Shown here: positions 40,061-50,874 of the stretch, one piece after another | How positions within the stretch are numbered: position 1 is the stretch's first letter | How the letters are laid out: every line of letters begins with the position of its first letter | DNA from: Gottfriedia solisilvae | Lineage (GTDB): Bacteria; Bacillota; Bacilli; Bacillales; Bacillaceae_G | DNA: 52,844 nt | Direction of reading: 5' to 3' | Assembly (NCBI RefSeq): GCF_002128405.1 | Contig: NZ_NETJ01000011.1 | Span: 1-52,844, forward strand | Program-made: the position numbers and the translations under genes | Notes under the pieces: model-generated | The model's database searches: none | The model's input: the letters and a program-made list of their open reading frames with translations, nothing else | What the model was told of the DNA's origin: nothing

Positions 40061-40089
40061 TTTACATAGTATAACTATGCTACTATATA
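40061..40089 (+). promoter_or_regulatory. ftsH promoter with a palindrome in the spacer
   Basis: TTTACA (40061-40066) and TATATA (40084-40089), 17 bases apart. A perfect 15-base dyad, CATAGT-ATA-ACTATG (40065-40079), spans the end of the -35 and most of the spacer, a good place for a repressor or activator site. Confidence 0.6.
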
Positions 40090-40121
40090 AAGTAATCAAA
40101 TCGAAAGAGAGGAGGTTTGGA

Positions 40122-42044
40122 ATGAATCGAATTTTCCGTAATACAGTCTTTTACATATTAATCTTCTTAGTTGTGATCGGCGTTGTTACATATTTCAATG
40201 GGTCCGAATCTCAAGTAAAGAAAGTAAGTTACGATAAATTTTATACTGCTGTTCAGCAAGGTGAAGTTGAGTCATTAACATCCCAACCAAAAAATGGAGT
40301 ATACATAGTAAGAGGTCAATTTGTTGGTGCGAAAAAAGGTGAACAATTCCAAACTCAAGTTCCAATTAGTGATGAAACAACTAAAATAATTAACGAGGCA
40401 ATAGCAAAGGAAAGAATTAAGGGTAAAGTAGAAGTAAATCAAGCTGAAACTACTAGTGCTTGGGTACAAATCCTTACTTCACTTATTCCATTTGTTATCA
40501 TTTTCATTCTGTTCTTCTTCTTGATGAATCAAGCTCAAGGTGGCGGAAGCCGTGTAATGAACTTTGGGAAGAGCAAAGCACGTCTTTATAATGATGAAAA
40601 GAAAAAAGTGCGTTTTAAAGATGTTGCAGGTGCAGATGAAGAGAAACAAGAGCTTGTCGAAGTTGTTGAATTCTTAAAAGATCCGCGTAAATTCTCAGAA
40701 CTTGGCGCAAGAATACCAAAAGGGGTACTTTTAGTAGGACCTCCAGGTACTGGTAAAACATTATTAGCGAGAGCTGTAGCTGGAGAAGCTGGCGTGCCAT
40801 TCTTCTCAATCAGTGGTTCTGATTTTGTTGAAATGTTTGTCGGGGTAGGTGCTTCTCGAGTTCGTGATTTATTTGAAAATGCGAAGAAAAATGCGCCATG
40901 TATCATTTTCATTGATGAAATTGATGCAGTAGGTCGTCAACGTGGTGCTGGATTAGGTGGAGGTCACGATGAGCGTGAGCAAACACTTAACCAATTACTT
41001 GTAGAAATGGATGGTTTCGGTGCAAACGAAGGAATCATTATCATTGCTGCAACAAACCGTGCTGATGTATTAGACCCAGCGTTATTACGTCCAGGACGTT
41101 TTGATAGACAAATTACAGTTGACCGTCCAGATGTTGTAGGACGTGAGGCAGTATTAAAAGTTCATTCAAGAAACAAACCATTAGATCCTGAAGTAGATTT
41201 AAAAGCAATTGCGCAAAGAACACCTGGATTTTCTGGTGCTGACTTAGAAAACTTATTAAACGAAGCGGCTTTAGTAGCAGCTCGTCGTGATAAAAAGAAA
41301 ATTGATATGCTTGATATTGACGAAGCAACTGACCGAGTAATTGCTGGTCCTGCTAAGAAAAACAAAGTCATATCTGAAAAAGAACGTAAAATTGTTGCGT
41401 TCCACGAGGCTGGTCACACAGTAATTGGCCAAGTGCTTGATGAAGCTGAAATGGTACACAAAGTAACAATCGTACCTCGTGGTCAAGCTGGTGGTTACGC
41501 AGTTATGTTACCAAAAGAAGATCGATACTTTATGACGAAGCCAGAATTACTAGATAAAATTACAGGTCTACTTGGTGGACGTGTAGCTGAAGAAGTAGTA
41601 TTTGGTGAAGTAAGTACAGGAGCTCATAATGACTTCCAACGTGCAACAGGTATCGCTCGTCGTATGGTTACTGAATTTGGTATGAGTGATAAATTGGGTC
41701 CACTTCAGTTCGGTCAATCTCAAGGAGGTAATGTATTCCTTGGAAGAGACTTTAATAATGAGCAAAATTACAGTGATAAGATTGCTTATGAAATTGACGT
41801 GGAAATTCAAACAATTATTAAAGACTGTTACGCAAAGGCAACTGATATTATCACGAAGCACCGCGATAAATTAGACTTACTTGCTAACACTTTATTAGAA
41901 GTAGAAACGTTAGATGCTAAAGGAATTAAGAGTCTTTGGGAACAAGGTACACTTCCTACATCAACAGCTTCTACTGACGAGGTTAAAGTTAACATTGCTC
42001 CTAAAAAGGACGATGAACCAACTGAACCAAAAATTACAGAATAA
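40122..42044 (+). CDS. ftsH: ATP-dependent membrane zinc metalloprotease FtsH
   Basis: Degrades misfolded membrane proteins and regulators; needed for sporulation in B. subtilis. The 640-residue protein has two membrane segments (about 6-25 and 112-131), an AAA+ domain with GPPGTGKT (206-213) and IFIDEID, the SRH region, and the zinc motif HEAGH (428-432). The frame opens at 40077, but GAGAGGAGG precedes ATG 40122 and the resulting N terminus fits. A terminator follows. Confidence 0.96.
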   Translation: MNRIFRNTVFYILIFLVVIGVVTYFNGSESQVKKVSYDKFYTAVQQGEVESLTSQPKNGVYIVRGQFVGAKKGEQFQTQVPISDETTKIINEAIAKERIKGKVEVNQAETTSAWVQILTSLIPFVIIFILFFFLMNQAQGGGSRVMNFGKSKARLYNDEKKKVRFKDVAGADEEKQELVEVVEFLKDPRKFSELGARIPKGVLLVGPPGTGKTLLARAVAGEAGVPFFSISGSDFVEMFVGVGASRVRDLFENAKKNAPCIIFIDEIDAVGRQRGAGLGGGHDEREQTLNQLLVEMDGFGANEGIIIIAATNRADVLDPALLRPGRFDRQITVDRPDVVGREAVLKVHSRNKPLDPEVDLKAIAQRTPGFSGADLENLLNEAALVAARRDKKKIDMLDIDEATDRVIAGPAKKNKVISEKERKIVAFHEAGHTVIGQVLDEAEMVHKVTIVPRGQAGGYAVMLPKEDRYFMTKPELLDKITGLLGGRVAEEVVFGEVSTGAHNDFQRATGIARRMVTEFGMSDKLGPLQFGQSQGGNVFLGRDFNNEQNYSDKIAYEIDVEIQTIIKDCYAKATDIITKHRDKLDLLANTLLEVETLDAKGIKSLWEQGTLPTSTASTDEVKVNIAPKKDDEPTEPKITE

Positions 42045-42050
42045 AAATAG

Positions 42051-42081
42051 AGAGTGTCTATCCAGACACTCTTTCTTTTTT
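42051..42081 (+). terminator. ftsH terminator
   Basis: AGAGTGTCT pairs with AGACACTCT around ATCC, followed by a T-rich tract. Confidence 0.9.
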
Positions 42082-42216
42082 GTTCTCAAAGCAACTATTT
42101 TTAATCTAATAATAACTTGTGTTATCATATTTTTTATAGTGATAAAAATGAGGTTTGAAACGAAAAATATAAAAAATTATCGGTTTTATTTCTGAAATGG
42201 AGAGTCGGTGGATATT

Positions 42217-42981
42217 ATGTTATTTGTAATAGATGTTGGAAATACAAATACTGTTCTTGGTGTATATCAAGAAGATGAATTAATACATCATTGGAGAATC
42301 GAAACAAATCGATATAAAACAGAAGATGAATATGGAATGGTGATTGGTTCATTATTACAATATGCGGGAATTCAATTTAGAGAATTCCACGCGGTGATTA
42401 TCTCATCAGTTGTCCCACCTATCATGTTTTCGTTAGAAAGAATGGCTACGAAATATTTTAAACAAAAACCATTAATAGTCGGTCCTGGAATTAAGACAGG
42501 CTTAAATATTAAATATGATAATCCGAAAGAAGTCGGTGCAGATCGTATTGTAAATGCTGTTGCTGGAATTGCGCAATATGGTAGTCCTCTAATTATTGTA
42601 GATTTTGGTACAGCTACGACATATTGTTATATTGATGAAAATAAAAATTATATTGGTGGAGCGATTGCACCCGGAATTAATATTTCCACAGAAGCACTTT
42701 ATACAAAAGCTTCTAAGTTACCACGGATTGAACTAACTAGACCTTCTAATATTGTTGGCCGAACAACAGTTGAGGCGATGCAGGTTGGAATTCTCTATGG
42801 TTATGTTGGTCAAGTTGAAGGTATTGTGAAACGAATGAAAGAACAAGCAAAGGTAGAACCTACTGTCATAGCAACTGGTGGTCTTGCATCTTTAATATCT
42901 AAAGAGTCGGATATTATTGATGTGATGGATCCATATTTAACATTAAAAGGATTACATTTAATTTATAAAAGAAATTCATAA
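42217..42981 (+). CDS. coaX: type III pantothenate kinase CoaX
   Basis: Phosphorylates pantothenate as the first step of coenzyme A synthesis. The 254-residue ASKHA-fold protein begins [15 protein letters not shown], with DVGNTNT (6-12) as the phosphate-binding loop, and has GADRIVNAV and VDFGTATT (phosphate 2) further on. GTG 42208 is in frame, but GGTGG at 42206 acts as the ribosome binding site and the family begins at ATG 42217. hslO follows after 13 bases. Confidence 0.94.
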   Translation: MLFVIDVGNTNTVLGVYQEDELIHHWRIETNRYKTEDEYGMVIGSLLQYAGIQFREFHAVIISSVVPPIMFSLERMATKYFKQKPLIVGPGIKTGLNIKYDNPKEVGADRIVNAVAGIAQYGSPLIIVDFGTATTYCYIDENKNYIGGAIAPGINISTEALYTKASKLPRIELTRPSNIVGRTTVEAMQVGILYGYVGQVEGIVKRMKEQAKVEPTVIATGGLASLISKESDIIDVMDPYLTLKGLHLIYKRNS

Positions 42982-42994
42982 AAAGGAGTTCATC

Positions 42995-43870
42995 ATGAAG
43001 GATTATTTAGTAAAAGCATTAGCTTTTAATGGTGAGGTACGTGCATATAGTGTTAGATCAACAAACATCGTAAGGGAAGCGCAAGAACGTCATGATACAT
43101 GGTCAAATGCATCTGCAGCTTTAGGTCGTACGTTAACTGCTGGAGCTATGATGGGTGCTATGCTTAAAGGTGAGGAAAAATTAACACTTAAGATTGAAGG
43201 TAATGGTCCACTTGGACATATTTTAGTTGATAGTAATGCAAAAGGTGAGGTTCGTGGCTATGTTGCAAATCCTCATGTACAAACTGAACTGAATCAATTT
43301 GGAAAAATTGATGTTGCTAAAGCAGTTGGTACAGTAGGCACAGTATCAGTAGTAAAAGATATTGGCATGAAAGAGCCATTTACTGGTCAAGTACCAATTG
43401 TATCTGGTGAGCTAGGAGAAGATTTCACATACTATTTTGCTGTATCAGAGCAAACACCTTCATCTGTAGGTGTAGGTGTTCTAGTAAACCCTGATCATAC
43501 GATTTTGGCTAGTGGAGGATTTATTATTCAAATCCTGCCTGGTGCAAACGATGAGTGTATTACAAAAATTGAAAATCGCTTAAAGACAATTAAACCAGTT
43601 TCTAAATTAATTGAAGAAGGACTTACTCCGGAAGAAATTCTATATGAAGTTTTAGGGAAAGAAGAAGTACGAATCTTAGAAACAATGGATGTAAAATTCC
43701 AATGCCAATGTTCTAGAGAAAGAATCGAAGGGGCATTAGTTAGTATAGGTAAACAGGAACTACAACTAATTTTAGAAGAAGATGGTGAGGCAGAAGTTAA
43801 ATGTCATTTCTGTAACGAAGCTTACCATTTTTCAGAAGAGCAATTAAAAGAATTAATCAGCCAAATGTAA
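42995..43870 (+). CDS. hslO: redox-regulated chaperone Hsp33
   Basis: Hsp33 is a holdase that becomes active when oxidants release zinc from its C-terminal cysteines. The 291-residue protein keeps the switch: C237 and C239 (CQC) and C270 and C273 (CHFC). The N-terminal folding domain starts [20 protein letters not shown]. Start ATG 42995 after AAAAGGAG. The peptidyl-prolyl isomerase gene yacD that follows in B. subtilis is absent, and cysK comes next. Confidence 0.95.
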   Translation: MKDYLVKALAFNGEVRAYSVRSTNIVREAQERHDTWSNASAALGRTLTAGAMMGAMLKGEEKLTLKIEGNGPLGHILVDSNAKGEVRGYVANPHVQTELNQFGKIDVAKAVGTVGTVSVVKDIGMKEPFTGQVPIVSGELGEDFTYYFAVSEQTPSSVGVGVLVNPDHTILASGGFIIQILPGANDECITKIENRLKTIKPVSKLIEEGLTPEEILYEVLGKEEVRILETMDVKFQCQCSRERIEGALVSIGKQELQLILEEDGEAEVKCHFCNEAYHFSEEQLKELISQM

Positions 43871-43951
43871 GGTGAAAATTTAGGAATTTGTCAGATAAAC
43901 CATTCATAATTTGTTATGTAGGCATACAAGTTTGTGAATAGTATAAATTGT

Positions 43952-43979
43952 TTGACAGATTCTTTTCTTTTTATAATAA
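43952..43979 (+). promoter_or_regulatory. candidate cysK promoter
   Basis: TTGACA at 43952-43957 is perfect. TATAAT at 43972 is only 14 bases further on, while TAATAA at 43974-43979 gives a 16-base spacer. It lies about 50 bases before cysK; I do not recognise a CymR site. Confidence 0.5.
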
Positions 43980-44025
43980 TGTATATTAAACAGGTCAATA
44001 TACTTGGGATTAGGAGTGAAGGGAA

Positions 44026-44946
44026 ATGAAGGTTGCAAATTCGGTTTATGAATTAATCGGTCAAACTCCAATAGTGAAACTAAACAGATTTGTAGAAGAG
44101 GACAGTGCGGAAATTTACTTAAAACTGGAGTTTATGAATCCAGGTAGCAGTGTAAAGGATCGTATTGCTTTAGCAATGATTGAGGATTCAGAGAAAAAAG
44201 GCTTATTAAAACAAGGAGACACAATTATCGAACCAACTAGTGGAAACACGGGGATTGGACTAGCGATGGTTGCTGCTGCTAAAGGTTATAAAACAATATT
44301 AGTAATGCCAGAAACGATGAGTATTGAAAGACGCAATCTTCTACGTGCTTATGGAGCAGAATTAGTATTAACACCAGGTCCAGAAGGTATGGGTGGAGCA
44401 ATTCGTAAAGCAGATGAGCTTGCAAAAGAACATGGATACTTTATTCCGCAGCAATTCAAAAATTTATCAAATCCTGAAGTACATCGTTTAACAACGGGTC
44501 CTGAGATAGTTGATCAAATGGGCGAACAATTAGATGCATTTGTTTCAGGTGTTGGTACAGGTGGTACAATTTCTGGAGCTGGGGCAGTATTAAAAGAAGC
44601 TTATCCAGGTATAAAAATTGTAGCTGTTGAGCCTGAAGATTCACCGGTTTTATCAGGTGGTAAACCAGGACCGCATAAAATTCAAGGAATAGGTGCAGGA
44701 TTTATTCCAGACATCTTAAATACCGAAATTTATGATGAAGTTATCCAAATTAAAAATGATGTAGCAATGGAGACTGCAAGAAAAGTAGCAAAAGAAGAAG
44801 GAATCTTAGTTGGTATTTCTTCTGGAGCAGCTATCAATGCAGCTCAACAAGTTGCTAAAAAGCTAGGAAAAGGTAAAAAAGTGCTAGCTATTATTCCAAG
44901 TAATGGTGAGCGTTACTTAAGTACAGCTTTATATCAATTCGAATAA
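44026..44946 (+). CDS. cysK: cysteine synthase A (O-acetylserine sulfhydrylase)
   Basis: Joins O-acetylserine and sulfide to make cysteine. The 306-residue PLP enzyme has the cofactor lysine K44 in SSVKDRIAL, the substrate loop [11 protein letters not shown], the PLP phosphate loop GTGGTISG, and VGISSGAA near the end. Start ATG 44026. It has its own promoter-like site and a terminator, so it is probably a single-gene unit. Confidence 0.95.
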   Translation: MKVANSVYELIGQTPIVKLNRFVEEDSAEIYLKLEFMNPGSSVKDRIALAMIEDSEKKGLLKQGDTIIEPTSGNTGIGLAMVAAAKGYKTILVMPETMSIERRNLLRAYGAELVLTPGPEGMGGAIRKADELAKEHGYFIPQQFKNLSNPEVHRLTTGPEIVDQMGEQLDAFVSGVGTGGTISGAGAVLKEAYPGIKIVAVEPEDSPVLSGGKPGPHKIQGIGAGFIPDILNTEIYDEVIQIKNDVAMETARKVAKEEGILVGISSGAAINAAQQVAKKLGKGKKVLAIIPSNGERYLSTALYQFE

Positions 44947-44960
44947 AATAAAATTTTAAA

Positions 44961-44993
44961 CAATCCCTTTGCTTCAATGCGGAGGGATTTTTT
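44961..44993 (+). terminator. cysK terminator
   Basis: AATCCCT pairs with AGGGATT, with GC/GC inside, followed by a T run. Confidence 0.85.
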
Positions 44994-45083
44994 GTTATCC
45001 AATGAAATGCTTTGATGTATAGTTCCTTAGTTCCTAATTTTTGTGTAAAATGAAAAAAGGAAGCAATCAGAGGGGGATTTCTC

Positions 45084-46499
45084 ATGAAGTATGAAATATT
45101 TTCAAAAGTATTAAATTTTAACAAATCTTTCTTCAATCACTTTGTAGAGATGGCCAAAGATAAAAAGAATGCCGTACTACTTGAAAGTGGACGTGATGGA
45201 AGATATTCAATTATGGCATCAAATCCCGTTGCAAAAATTTATGGCAAACATAATCAGTTAACAATAGAAGATCATTTAGGAAAATCAGAAGAGAACGGTA
45301 ATCCGATTGATCTGGCGAAAAAGTATTTAACCAAATTCACAATCAAAAAGCGCGATGATTTACCTCCATTTCAAGGTGGAGCGATTGGGTATTTCACATA
45401 TGACTGCAATCGTTATATCGAGGACATTCCAAGTCTTGCAGAAGACGTATATAACATACCAGATGTATATTTACTTGTATTTCATGAGGTTATCATTTTC
45501 GACCACCAAGACCAGTTATTATATTTAATTGCGATTGATGAAATCGAAAATAAAGAGACTGCATTAGAAAAGTTAGAATTACTAGAAGCATTCTTTATAA
45601 AAGAAGTGGAAAAAATAAACATAGATACAAAAAGCACCGATCAGCTTCAAAAAACAGTTTATATGTCTGAGGAAATCTTTACTGAGGCTGTAGGGAAGGT
45701 AAAGGATTATATTGGTGCTGGTGATGTATTTCAAGTGAATTTATCGGTTCTTCAATCAGAAACATTGGTAACAGACCCGATTCATATTTACGAGCAATTA
45801 AGAGAAATCAATCCTTCTCCATATATGTCATTTTTAGAATTTGATGAATTTCAAATTGTAAGTTGTTCACCAGAGCTACTTGTAGCAAAGAGAGATCAAG
45901 AAGTTTGGACAAGACCAATCGCTGGTACGAGGTCTCGTGGTAACACACCTGAGGAAGAAGCTCAATTAATGGAAGAACTACGTTCGAATGAAAAAGAACA
46001 GGCTGAACATATTATGTTAGTTGATTTAGAGCGCAATGATTTAGGCCGAGTATGTAAATATGGTTCAGTCGAAGTGGATGAGTTATTAGTAATTGAGAAA
46101 TACTCACATGTTATGCATTTGGTTTCAAATGTACGAGGAGAATTAAAAGAAGATAAAGATTCATTCGATTTGCTAAAAGCAGTATTTCCCGGAGGAACAA
46201 TTACAGGTGCACCTAAAATCCGTACAATGGAGATTATTGAGGAGCTAGAGCCAACAAAACGAGGAATTTATACAGGTTCAGTTGGATGGATTAGCTTTAC
46301 AGGTGATATGGAGTTAAATATTACAATCCGAACTATGATTACGAAGGATCAACAAGCATATGTACAAGCAGGAGCAGGTATCGTAATTGATTCAAACCCT
46401 AAGCACGAGTATTTGGAAAGCTTAAAGAAAGCTCAAGCGTTATGGACAGCAAAGAAGGTAAGTGAACAAAAAGCTAAGTTAGGTGGTATACAAGCATGA
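45084..46499 (+). CDS. pabB: aminodeoxychorismate synthase component I (PabB)
   Basis: With PabA, converts chorismate and glutamine into aminodeoxychorismate for folate. The 471-residue protein is a chorismate-binding enzyme: [14 protein letters not shown], then [16 protein letters not shown] and [13 protein letters not shown] mark the active site. The related anthranilate synthase TrpE is an alternative by sequence alone, but the folate operon context settles it. Start ATG 45084 after GAGGGGG. It overlaps pabA by four bases. Confidence 0.93.
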   Translation: MKYEIFSKVLNFNKSFFNHFVEMAKDKKNAVLLESGRDGRYSIMASNPVAKIYGKHNQLTIEDHLGKSEENGNPIDLAKKYLTKFTIKKRDDLPPFQGGAIGYFTYDCNRYIEDIPSLAEDVYNIPDVYLLVFHEVIIFDHQDQLLYLIAIDEIENKETALEKLELLEAFFIKEVEKINIDTKSTDQLQKTVYMSEEIFTEAVGKVKDYIGAGDVFQVNLSVLQSETLVTDPIHIYEQLREINPSPYMSFLEFDEFQIVSCSPELLVAKRDQEVWTRPIAGTRSRGNTPEEEAQLMEELRSNEKEQAEHIMLVDLERNDLGRVCKYGSVEVDELLVIEKYSHVMHLVSNVRGELKEDKDSFDLLKAVFPGGTITGAPKIRTMEIIEELEPTKRGIYTGSVGWISFTGDMELNITIRTMITKDQQAYVQAGAGIVIDSNPKHEYLESLKKAQALWTAKKVSEQKAKLGGIQA

Positions 46500-47083
46500 T
46501 TTTAATGATTGATAACTACGATTCTTTTACTTACAACCTTGTACAATATTTAGGTGAACTAGGTGAAGAACTGGCTGTAAAAAGAAACGATGAAATCACT
46601 TTAGAGGAAATAGAAGCAATGGCCCCTACTTATTTGATGATTTCACCAGGACCATGTACTCCAAATGAAGCAGGTATTAGTTTAAAAGCCATTGAATATT
46701 TCGCCGGTAAAATTCCTATTTTAGGTGTATGTTTAGGTCACCAGGCAATTGCTCAAGTGTTCGGTGGTGAAGTAATCCGTGCAAAAACACTTATGCATGG
46801 TAAGACTTCTTCTATTACTCACGAAGGCATGGGGTTATTTAGTGACTTGCCATCACCGATTGATGTGACGAGGTATCACTCTTTAATTGTTGATGAGAAA
46901 AGCTTCCCAGATCAATTACAAGTTACAGCTTGGACAAGTGATGGAGAAATAATGGCCTTAAAACATAAAACATTGCCTATTGAAGGTGTTCAATTCCATC
47001 CTGAATCAATTATGTCTCAGTTTGGAAAAGAGATGCTTAAGAACTTTTTAGTGTTATATAAACCATCTAGGAGTAAAGTATGA
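46496..47083 (+). CDS. pabA: glutamine amidotransferase component II (PabA/TrpG)
   Basis: Supplies ammonia from glutamine to PabB. The 195-residue class I amidotransferase has the nucleophile C79 in GVCLGHQ and the histidine-glutamate pair in GVQFHPES. In B. subtilis this single protein also serves the tryptophan enzyme TrpE, so a shared role is likely here. Start ATG 46496 overlaps the pabB stop, and its own stop overlaps the pabC start by four bases. Confidence 0.93.
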   Translation: MILMIDNYDSFTYNLVQYLGELGEELAVKRNDEITLEEIEAMAPTYLMISPGPCTPNEAGISLKAIEYFAGKIPILGVCLGHQAIAQVFGGEVIRAKTLMHGKTSSITHEGMGLFSDLPSPIDVTRYHSLIVDEKSFPDQLQVTAWTSDGEIMALKHKTLPIEGVQFHPESIMSQFGKEMLKNFLVLYKPSRSKV

Positions 47084-47946
47084 AGATTTACTTCAATGGA
47101 GATTACTTAAATGATTTTGAAGTGAAGATTTCTCCATTTGATCATGGGTTTTTATATGGATTAGGTGTGTTTGAGACATTTAGAATTTATGATGGACACC
47201 CATTCCTATTATTCGATCATCTTAATCGTTTAAGAAATTCCTTAAATGAATTAAATATTGAGTGGAATATGTCAAATGACGAAATACGAGATATATTAAT
47301 TCAATTAGTTGAGATGAACAATTTAAACAATGCTTATATTCGTTTAAATGTTTCTGCAGGCGATGGAGAGATTGGTCTATATACGGGAATGTATCAAAAA
47401 CCAAATACGATCATCTTTGTTAAACCAATGCCCCCTTCAAAAATAACTGAAAAGGAAGGGGTCATTCTACATACACCAAGAAATTCTCCTGAAGGTAAAG
47501 AAAGATTAAAGTCGCATCATTATCTAAATAATATTATTGGTAAGAAAGAAATCGGTGGCTCTCCTAGTTTAGAAGGGATTTTTCTAACGAAGGAAGGATA
47601 CATTTCCGAGGGGATCGTTTCAAATATCTTTTTTATAAAGAATGGTAGAATGTATACTCCTCACATCGATACTGGAATATTAAATGGGATTACAAGACAA
47701 TTTGTACTTCATTGGTCAAATATAAACGGTATTATTTGCGAAGAAGGTTTCTATACAGAAGCAGAGTTGATTGATAGTGATGAGATTTTTATTACAAACT
47801 CAATTCAAGAAATGATTCCAATTACGATAATTGATAAACATGAATATGCCTTACATGAGGACAGTCTTATTTATAAACTTCAAAAAAATTATCGTAACTA
47901 CACATCACGTTTATTTAGCAGATATGAAATAGAAAGGAGTGAATAA
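47080..47946 (+). CDS. pabC: 4-amino-4-deoxychorismate lyase
   Basis: Splits aminodeoxychorismate into p-aminobenzoate and pyruvate. The 288-residue fold-type IV PLP enzyme has [18 protein letters not shown] near the start, the [11 protein letters not shown] block whose lysine should hold PLP, and a phosphate-binding [11 protein letters not shown] region. D-amino acid or branched-chain aminotransferases share this fold; position between pabA and folP decides. Start ATG 47080, overlapping pabA. Confidence 0.92.
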   Translation: MKIYFNGDYLNDFEVKISPFDHGFLYGLGVFETFRIYDGHPFLLFDHLNRLRNSLNELNIEWNMSNDEIRDILIQLVEMNNLNNAYIRLNVSAGDGEIGLYTGMYQKPNTIIFVKPMPPSKITEKEGVILHTPRNSPEGKERLKSHHYLNNIIGKKEIGGSPSLEGIFLTKEGYISEGIVSNIFFIKNGRMYTPHIDTGILNGITRQFVLHWSNINGIICEEGFYTEAELIDSDEIFITNSIQEMIPITIIDKHEYALHEDSLIYKLQKNYRNYTSRLFSRYEIERSE

Positions 47947-47948
47947 TT

Positions 47949-48785
47949 ATGAGAAGAGCAAGAACACCTTTGCTTTGCGGGAATTATTCATTACCAATAC
48001 ACAATGAAACAATTATTATGGGAATTTTAAATGCCACGCCAGACTCATTTTCCGATGGTGGCAAATATAACGAGGTAGAACTAGCGATTCAACATGCAAA
48101 GAAACTAATTGCTGATGGAGCGAAGATTATAGATGTAGGCGGAGAATCTACAAGACCTGGAGCGGCAGTGGTCAGTGAGGAAGAAGAAATTAAACGGGTT
48201 GTTCCGATAATCAAAGCTCTTTCCAATGAAATAGACGTTCCGATTTCAATAGATACGTATAAATCTGAAGTAGCAAAACAAGCTGTTGAAGCTGGTGCAA
48301 CAATCATTAATGATGTTTGGGGAGCGAAAAAAGATCCTCGTATTGCAGAGGTTGCAGCATCTTACAATGTTCCAATTTGTTTAATGCATAATCGAACAAG
48401 CGAAAATTATTACAGTTTGATGAGCGATTTGATATGTGATTTAGTTGAAAGTATTCAAATTGCAAAACGTGCTGGTGTAAAAGATGAGATGATTATTCTC
48501 GATCCAGGAATCGGATTTGCAAAGACAGCTAAACAAAATTTAGAAGTAATGAATCAATTAGAGCAAATTAAATCTCTAGATTACCCAGTTCTACTTGGTA
48601 CTTCGAAAAAAAGATTTATTGGACAAGTCCTTGGAACTGAAGTCGATGAACGGTTGGAAGGGACAGGAGCGACTGTTTGTCTTGGTATAACAAAGGGTTG
48701 TGAAATCGTTCGAGTTCATGATGTTCTTCCGATTTCTCGAATGGCTAAAATGATGGATGCAATGTTACAGATAGGAGATCAATGA
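47949..48785 (+). CDS. folP: dihydropteroate synthase
   Basis: Joins p-aminobenzoate with the dihydropterin pyrophosphate; the target of sulfonamides. The 278-residue TIM barrel has GILNATPDSFSDGG, DVGGESTRPGA and SIDTYKSEVA, all signatures of the family, and LGTSKKRFIG near the C terminus. Start ATG 47949 after GAAAGGAGTG, two bases after the pabC stop. It overlaps or touches folB. Confidence 0.95.
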   Translation: MRRARTPLLCGNYSLPIHNETIIMGILNATPDSFSDGGKYNEVELAIQHAKKLIADGAKIIDVGGESTRPGAAVVSEEEEIKRVVPIIKALSNEIDVPISIDTYKSEVAKQAVEAGATIINDVWGAKKDPRIAEVAASYNVPICLMHNRTSENYYSLMSDLICDLVESIQIAKRAGVKDEMIILDPGIGFAKTAKQNLEVMNQLEQIKSLDYPVLLGTSKKRFIGQVLGTEVDERLEGTGATVCLGITKGCEIVRVHDVLPISRMAKMMDAMLQIGDQ

Positions 48786-49150
48786 TGGATAAAATTTATG
48801 TAACAGGGATGAAATTCTATGGGTACCACGGTGTTTACAAAGAAGAGAAAACACTTGGACAACGATTTAATGTGGATTTAATTGTCGAATTAGATACAAA
48901 AAAAGCAGGAAAAACGGATGATTTGGCGTATTCAGTAAGTTACGCAGATTTATTCAAGACATGCGAAGAAGTCGTTCAAGGTAAACCGTATGATTTAGTT
49001 GAGGCAGTGGCTGAAGAGGTGGCTTCACAAATATTACATACATACGATTTAATACAGCAATGTACAGTGAAAGTGATCAAACCAGATCCGCCGATACCAG
49101 GTCATTATGATTACGTAGCAGTAGAAATAACAAGAGGTCGTCATGAATAA
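48785..49150 (+). CDS. folB: dihydroneopterin aldolase
   Basis: Cleaves dihydroneopterin to 6-hydroxymethyl-dihydropterin. The 121-residue protein has MKFYGYHGVYKEEKTLGQRF near the start and VIKPDPPIPGHYDYVAVEITR at the end. Two adjacent ATG codons (48782 and 48785) are possible; AGGAGA spacing and the B. subtilis start MDK favour 48785, which shares its A with the folP stop. folK begins inside its last codons. Confidence 0.94.
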   Translation: MDKIYVTGMKFYGYHGVYKEEKTLGQRFNVDLIVELDTKKAGKTDDLAYSVSYADLFKTCEEVVQGKPYDLVEAVAEEVASQILHTYDLIQQCTVKVIKPDPPIPGHYDYVAVEITRGRHE

Positions 49151-49640
49151 TCAATCATACATAAGTCTAGGTACAAATATAGGAGATCGAGAAGGTTTTC
49201 TTAAAAAAGCAATACAAGAAATTGGACAACATGAAAGTATAATTGTTGAACAAGTTTCATCGATTTATGAAACAGATCCAGTAGGTTACGTTGATCAAGA
49301 ACCATTTCTAAATTTAGTCATTAAAATTTCTACCAATTTAACGCCGTTACAATTGCTTGAAGCAACACAGAATATAGAAAAAAATCTTGGTAGAAAGAGA
49401 GAAATACGATGGGGTCCAAGAACAATAGACCTTGACATTTTACTCTATAATCAAGAAAATATAGAAGTTGAGCACCTAAGAATACCTCACCCTAGAATGT
49501 TTGAAAGAAGCTTTGTATTAATACCTTTAAAAGAAATTAACCCATCATTTAAGGTTGAAAATAAATTGTTAGAAGACAAAGGGGTACGATTATGGAAGCA
49601 GAAAAATGGGGGAGAAGAATTAGGGCTTTTAGAAAGTTAA
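49143..49640 (+). CDS. folK: 2-amino-4-hydroxy-6-hydroxymethyldihydropteridine pyrophosphokinase
   Basis: Transfers pyrophosphate from ATP to hydroxymethyl-dihydropterin, making the FolP substrate. The 165-residue protein has the family signature RWGPRTIDLDILLY with its metal-binding aspartates, SLGTNIGDREGFLKKAI at the start and IPHPRMFERSFVL. Start ATG 49143 overlaps folB by eight bases. The last 49 bases are shared with yazB in another frame. Confidence 0.95.
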   Translation: MNNQSYISLGTNIGDREGFLKKAIQEIGQHESIIVEQVSSIYETDPVGYVDQEPFLNLVIKISTNLTPLQLLEATQNIEKNLGRKREIRWGPRTIDLDILLYNQENIEVEHLRIPHPRMFERSFVLIPLKEINPSFKVENKLLEDKGVRLWKQKNGGEELGLLES

Positions 49641-49792
49641 AAGGCTATACCCAAGAAGGTTTTGCAAAAAATCTAGGCGTATCCGTTTCCGTTCTAGGAG
49701 AAGTAGAACGTGGGAATCGTATGCCATCGGAACAGTTTTTGCATGAGTGTGCAAAACAATTAAAAGTAAGTGTAGAGGAACTATCGATATAG
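49592..49792 (+). CDS. yazB: XRE-family HTH protein YazB
   Basis: A 66-residue single helix-turn-helix protein of the Cro/CI (XRE) type: KLKGYTQEGFAKNLGVSVSVLGEVERGNRMPS is the DNA-binding unit. It has no second domain, so any signal sensing is unknown. It begins 49 bases inside folK, as in B. subtilis where yazB stands between folK and dusB. It may regulate the folate operon, but this is inference from position. Confidence 0.88.
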   Translation: MEAEKWGRRIRAFRKLKGYTQEGFAKNLGVSVSVLGEVERGNRMPSEQFLHECAKQLKVSVEELSI

Positions 49793-49829
49793 ATTTTAGA
49801 TTTGAAGTGAATTGGAAGGAGGATGGGAT

Positions 49830-50828
49830 GTGCTGAAAATTGGTGACATCGAGATGAAAAATCCCGTCGTACTAGCACCAATGGCCGGGGTATGTAACTC
49901 GGCTTTTAGATTAACTGTAAAAGAATTTGGCGCAGGATTAGTTTGCGCTGAAATGGTAAGTGATAAAGCGATTCTTCACAATAACAAAAGAACGTTAGAT
50001 ATGCTTTATATGGATGAACGTGAAAAACCATTAAGCTTACAAATCTTTGGTGGTGAAAAATCATCATTAGTAGAAGCTGCTAAGTACGTAGATCAAAATA
50101 CAAATGCAGATATTATTGATATTAATATGGGTTGCCCTGTACCAAAAATAACAAAAGTTGATGCGGGTGCAAAATGGTTATTAGACCCTAATAAGATTCA
50201 TGAAATGGTTTATGCAGTATCTCGAAATGTAAGTAAACCAGTAACTGTTAAAATGCGACTTGGTTGGGATGATGATCATATATATGTAGTGGAAAATGCA
50301 AAAGCTGTTGAAGCTGCTGGCGGAAAGGCTGTTGCAATTCATGGTCGTACACGCTATCAAATGTATGAGGGGAAATCTGATTGGAGCTGGATTAAAGAAG
50401 TTAAAAATCAGGTTTCAATTCCAGTTATCGGAAATGGTGATGTAGAATCGCCTCAAGATGCTAAGCGTATGTTAGATGAAACTGGCTGTGATGGCGTAAT
50501 GATTGGACGAGCGGCACTAGGAAATCCTTGGATGATTTATCGCACGGTTAAGTATCTGGAATCAGGCATTTTAATGCCAGAGCCAGCACCACGTGAAAAA
50601 ATTGATGTATGTCTATTGCATATGGACCGATTAATTGAATTGAAAAATGAACATGTTGCTGTATTGGAAATGAGAAAACATGCTGCATGGTATTTAAAAG
50701 GTATGAAAGGTACTACAACAGTTCGTAACCAAATCAACGAAGTGAATACTCGAGAAGAAATGGTTAATCTATTAACGGCGTATGTTAATGAAGTAGAAAC
50801 AAAAATGGAAGCTGTTGAAGCTTTGTAA
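49830..50828 (+). CDS. dusB: tRNA-dihydrouridine synthase DusB (YacF)
   Basis: Reduces uridines in tRNA to dihydrouridine with FMN. The 332-residue TIM barrel begins LKIGDIEMKNPVVLAPMAGVCN and has the catalytic cysteine C102 in NMGCPVPKI, followed by IHGRTR and VIGNGDV for FMN binding. TTG 49812 is in frame, but GGAAGGAGGA covers 49813-49822, so GTG 49830 is the probable start and matches the family N terminus. A terminator follows. Confidence 0.94.
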   Translation: MLKIGDIEMKNPVVLAPMAGVCNSAFRLTVKEFGAGLVCAEMVSDKAILHNNKRTLDMLYMDEREKPLSLQIFGGEKSSLVEAAKYVDQNTNADIIDINMGCPVPKITKVDAGAKWLLDPNKIHEMVYAVSRNVSKPVTVKMRLGWDDDHIYVVENAKAVEAAGGKAVAIHGRTRYQMYEGKSDWSWIKEVKNQVSIPVIGNGDVESPQDAKRMLDETGCDGVMIGRAALGNPWMIYRTVKYLESGILMPEPAPREKIDVCLLHMDRLIELKNEHVAVLEMRKHAAWYLKGMKGTTTVRNQINEVNTREEMVNLLTAYVNEVETKMEAVEAL

Positions 50829-50874
50829 GTTTGACAGGTTTCCCTTGACAAAATATAATATGATATAGTAAACA

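Noticed and set aside
40586-40912. Minus-strand open frame of 108 codons inside ftsH
   Set aside because: Shadow of the strongly conserved AAA+ domain.
41914-42195. Plus-strand frame of 93 codons over the ftsH end
   Set aside because: Alternate frame of the ftsH C terminus that runs through the ftsH terminator; low-complexity hydrophobic tail and no start signal.
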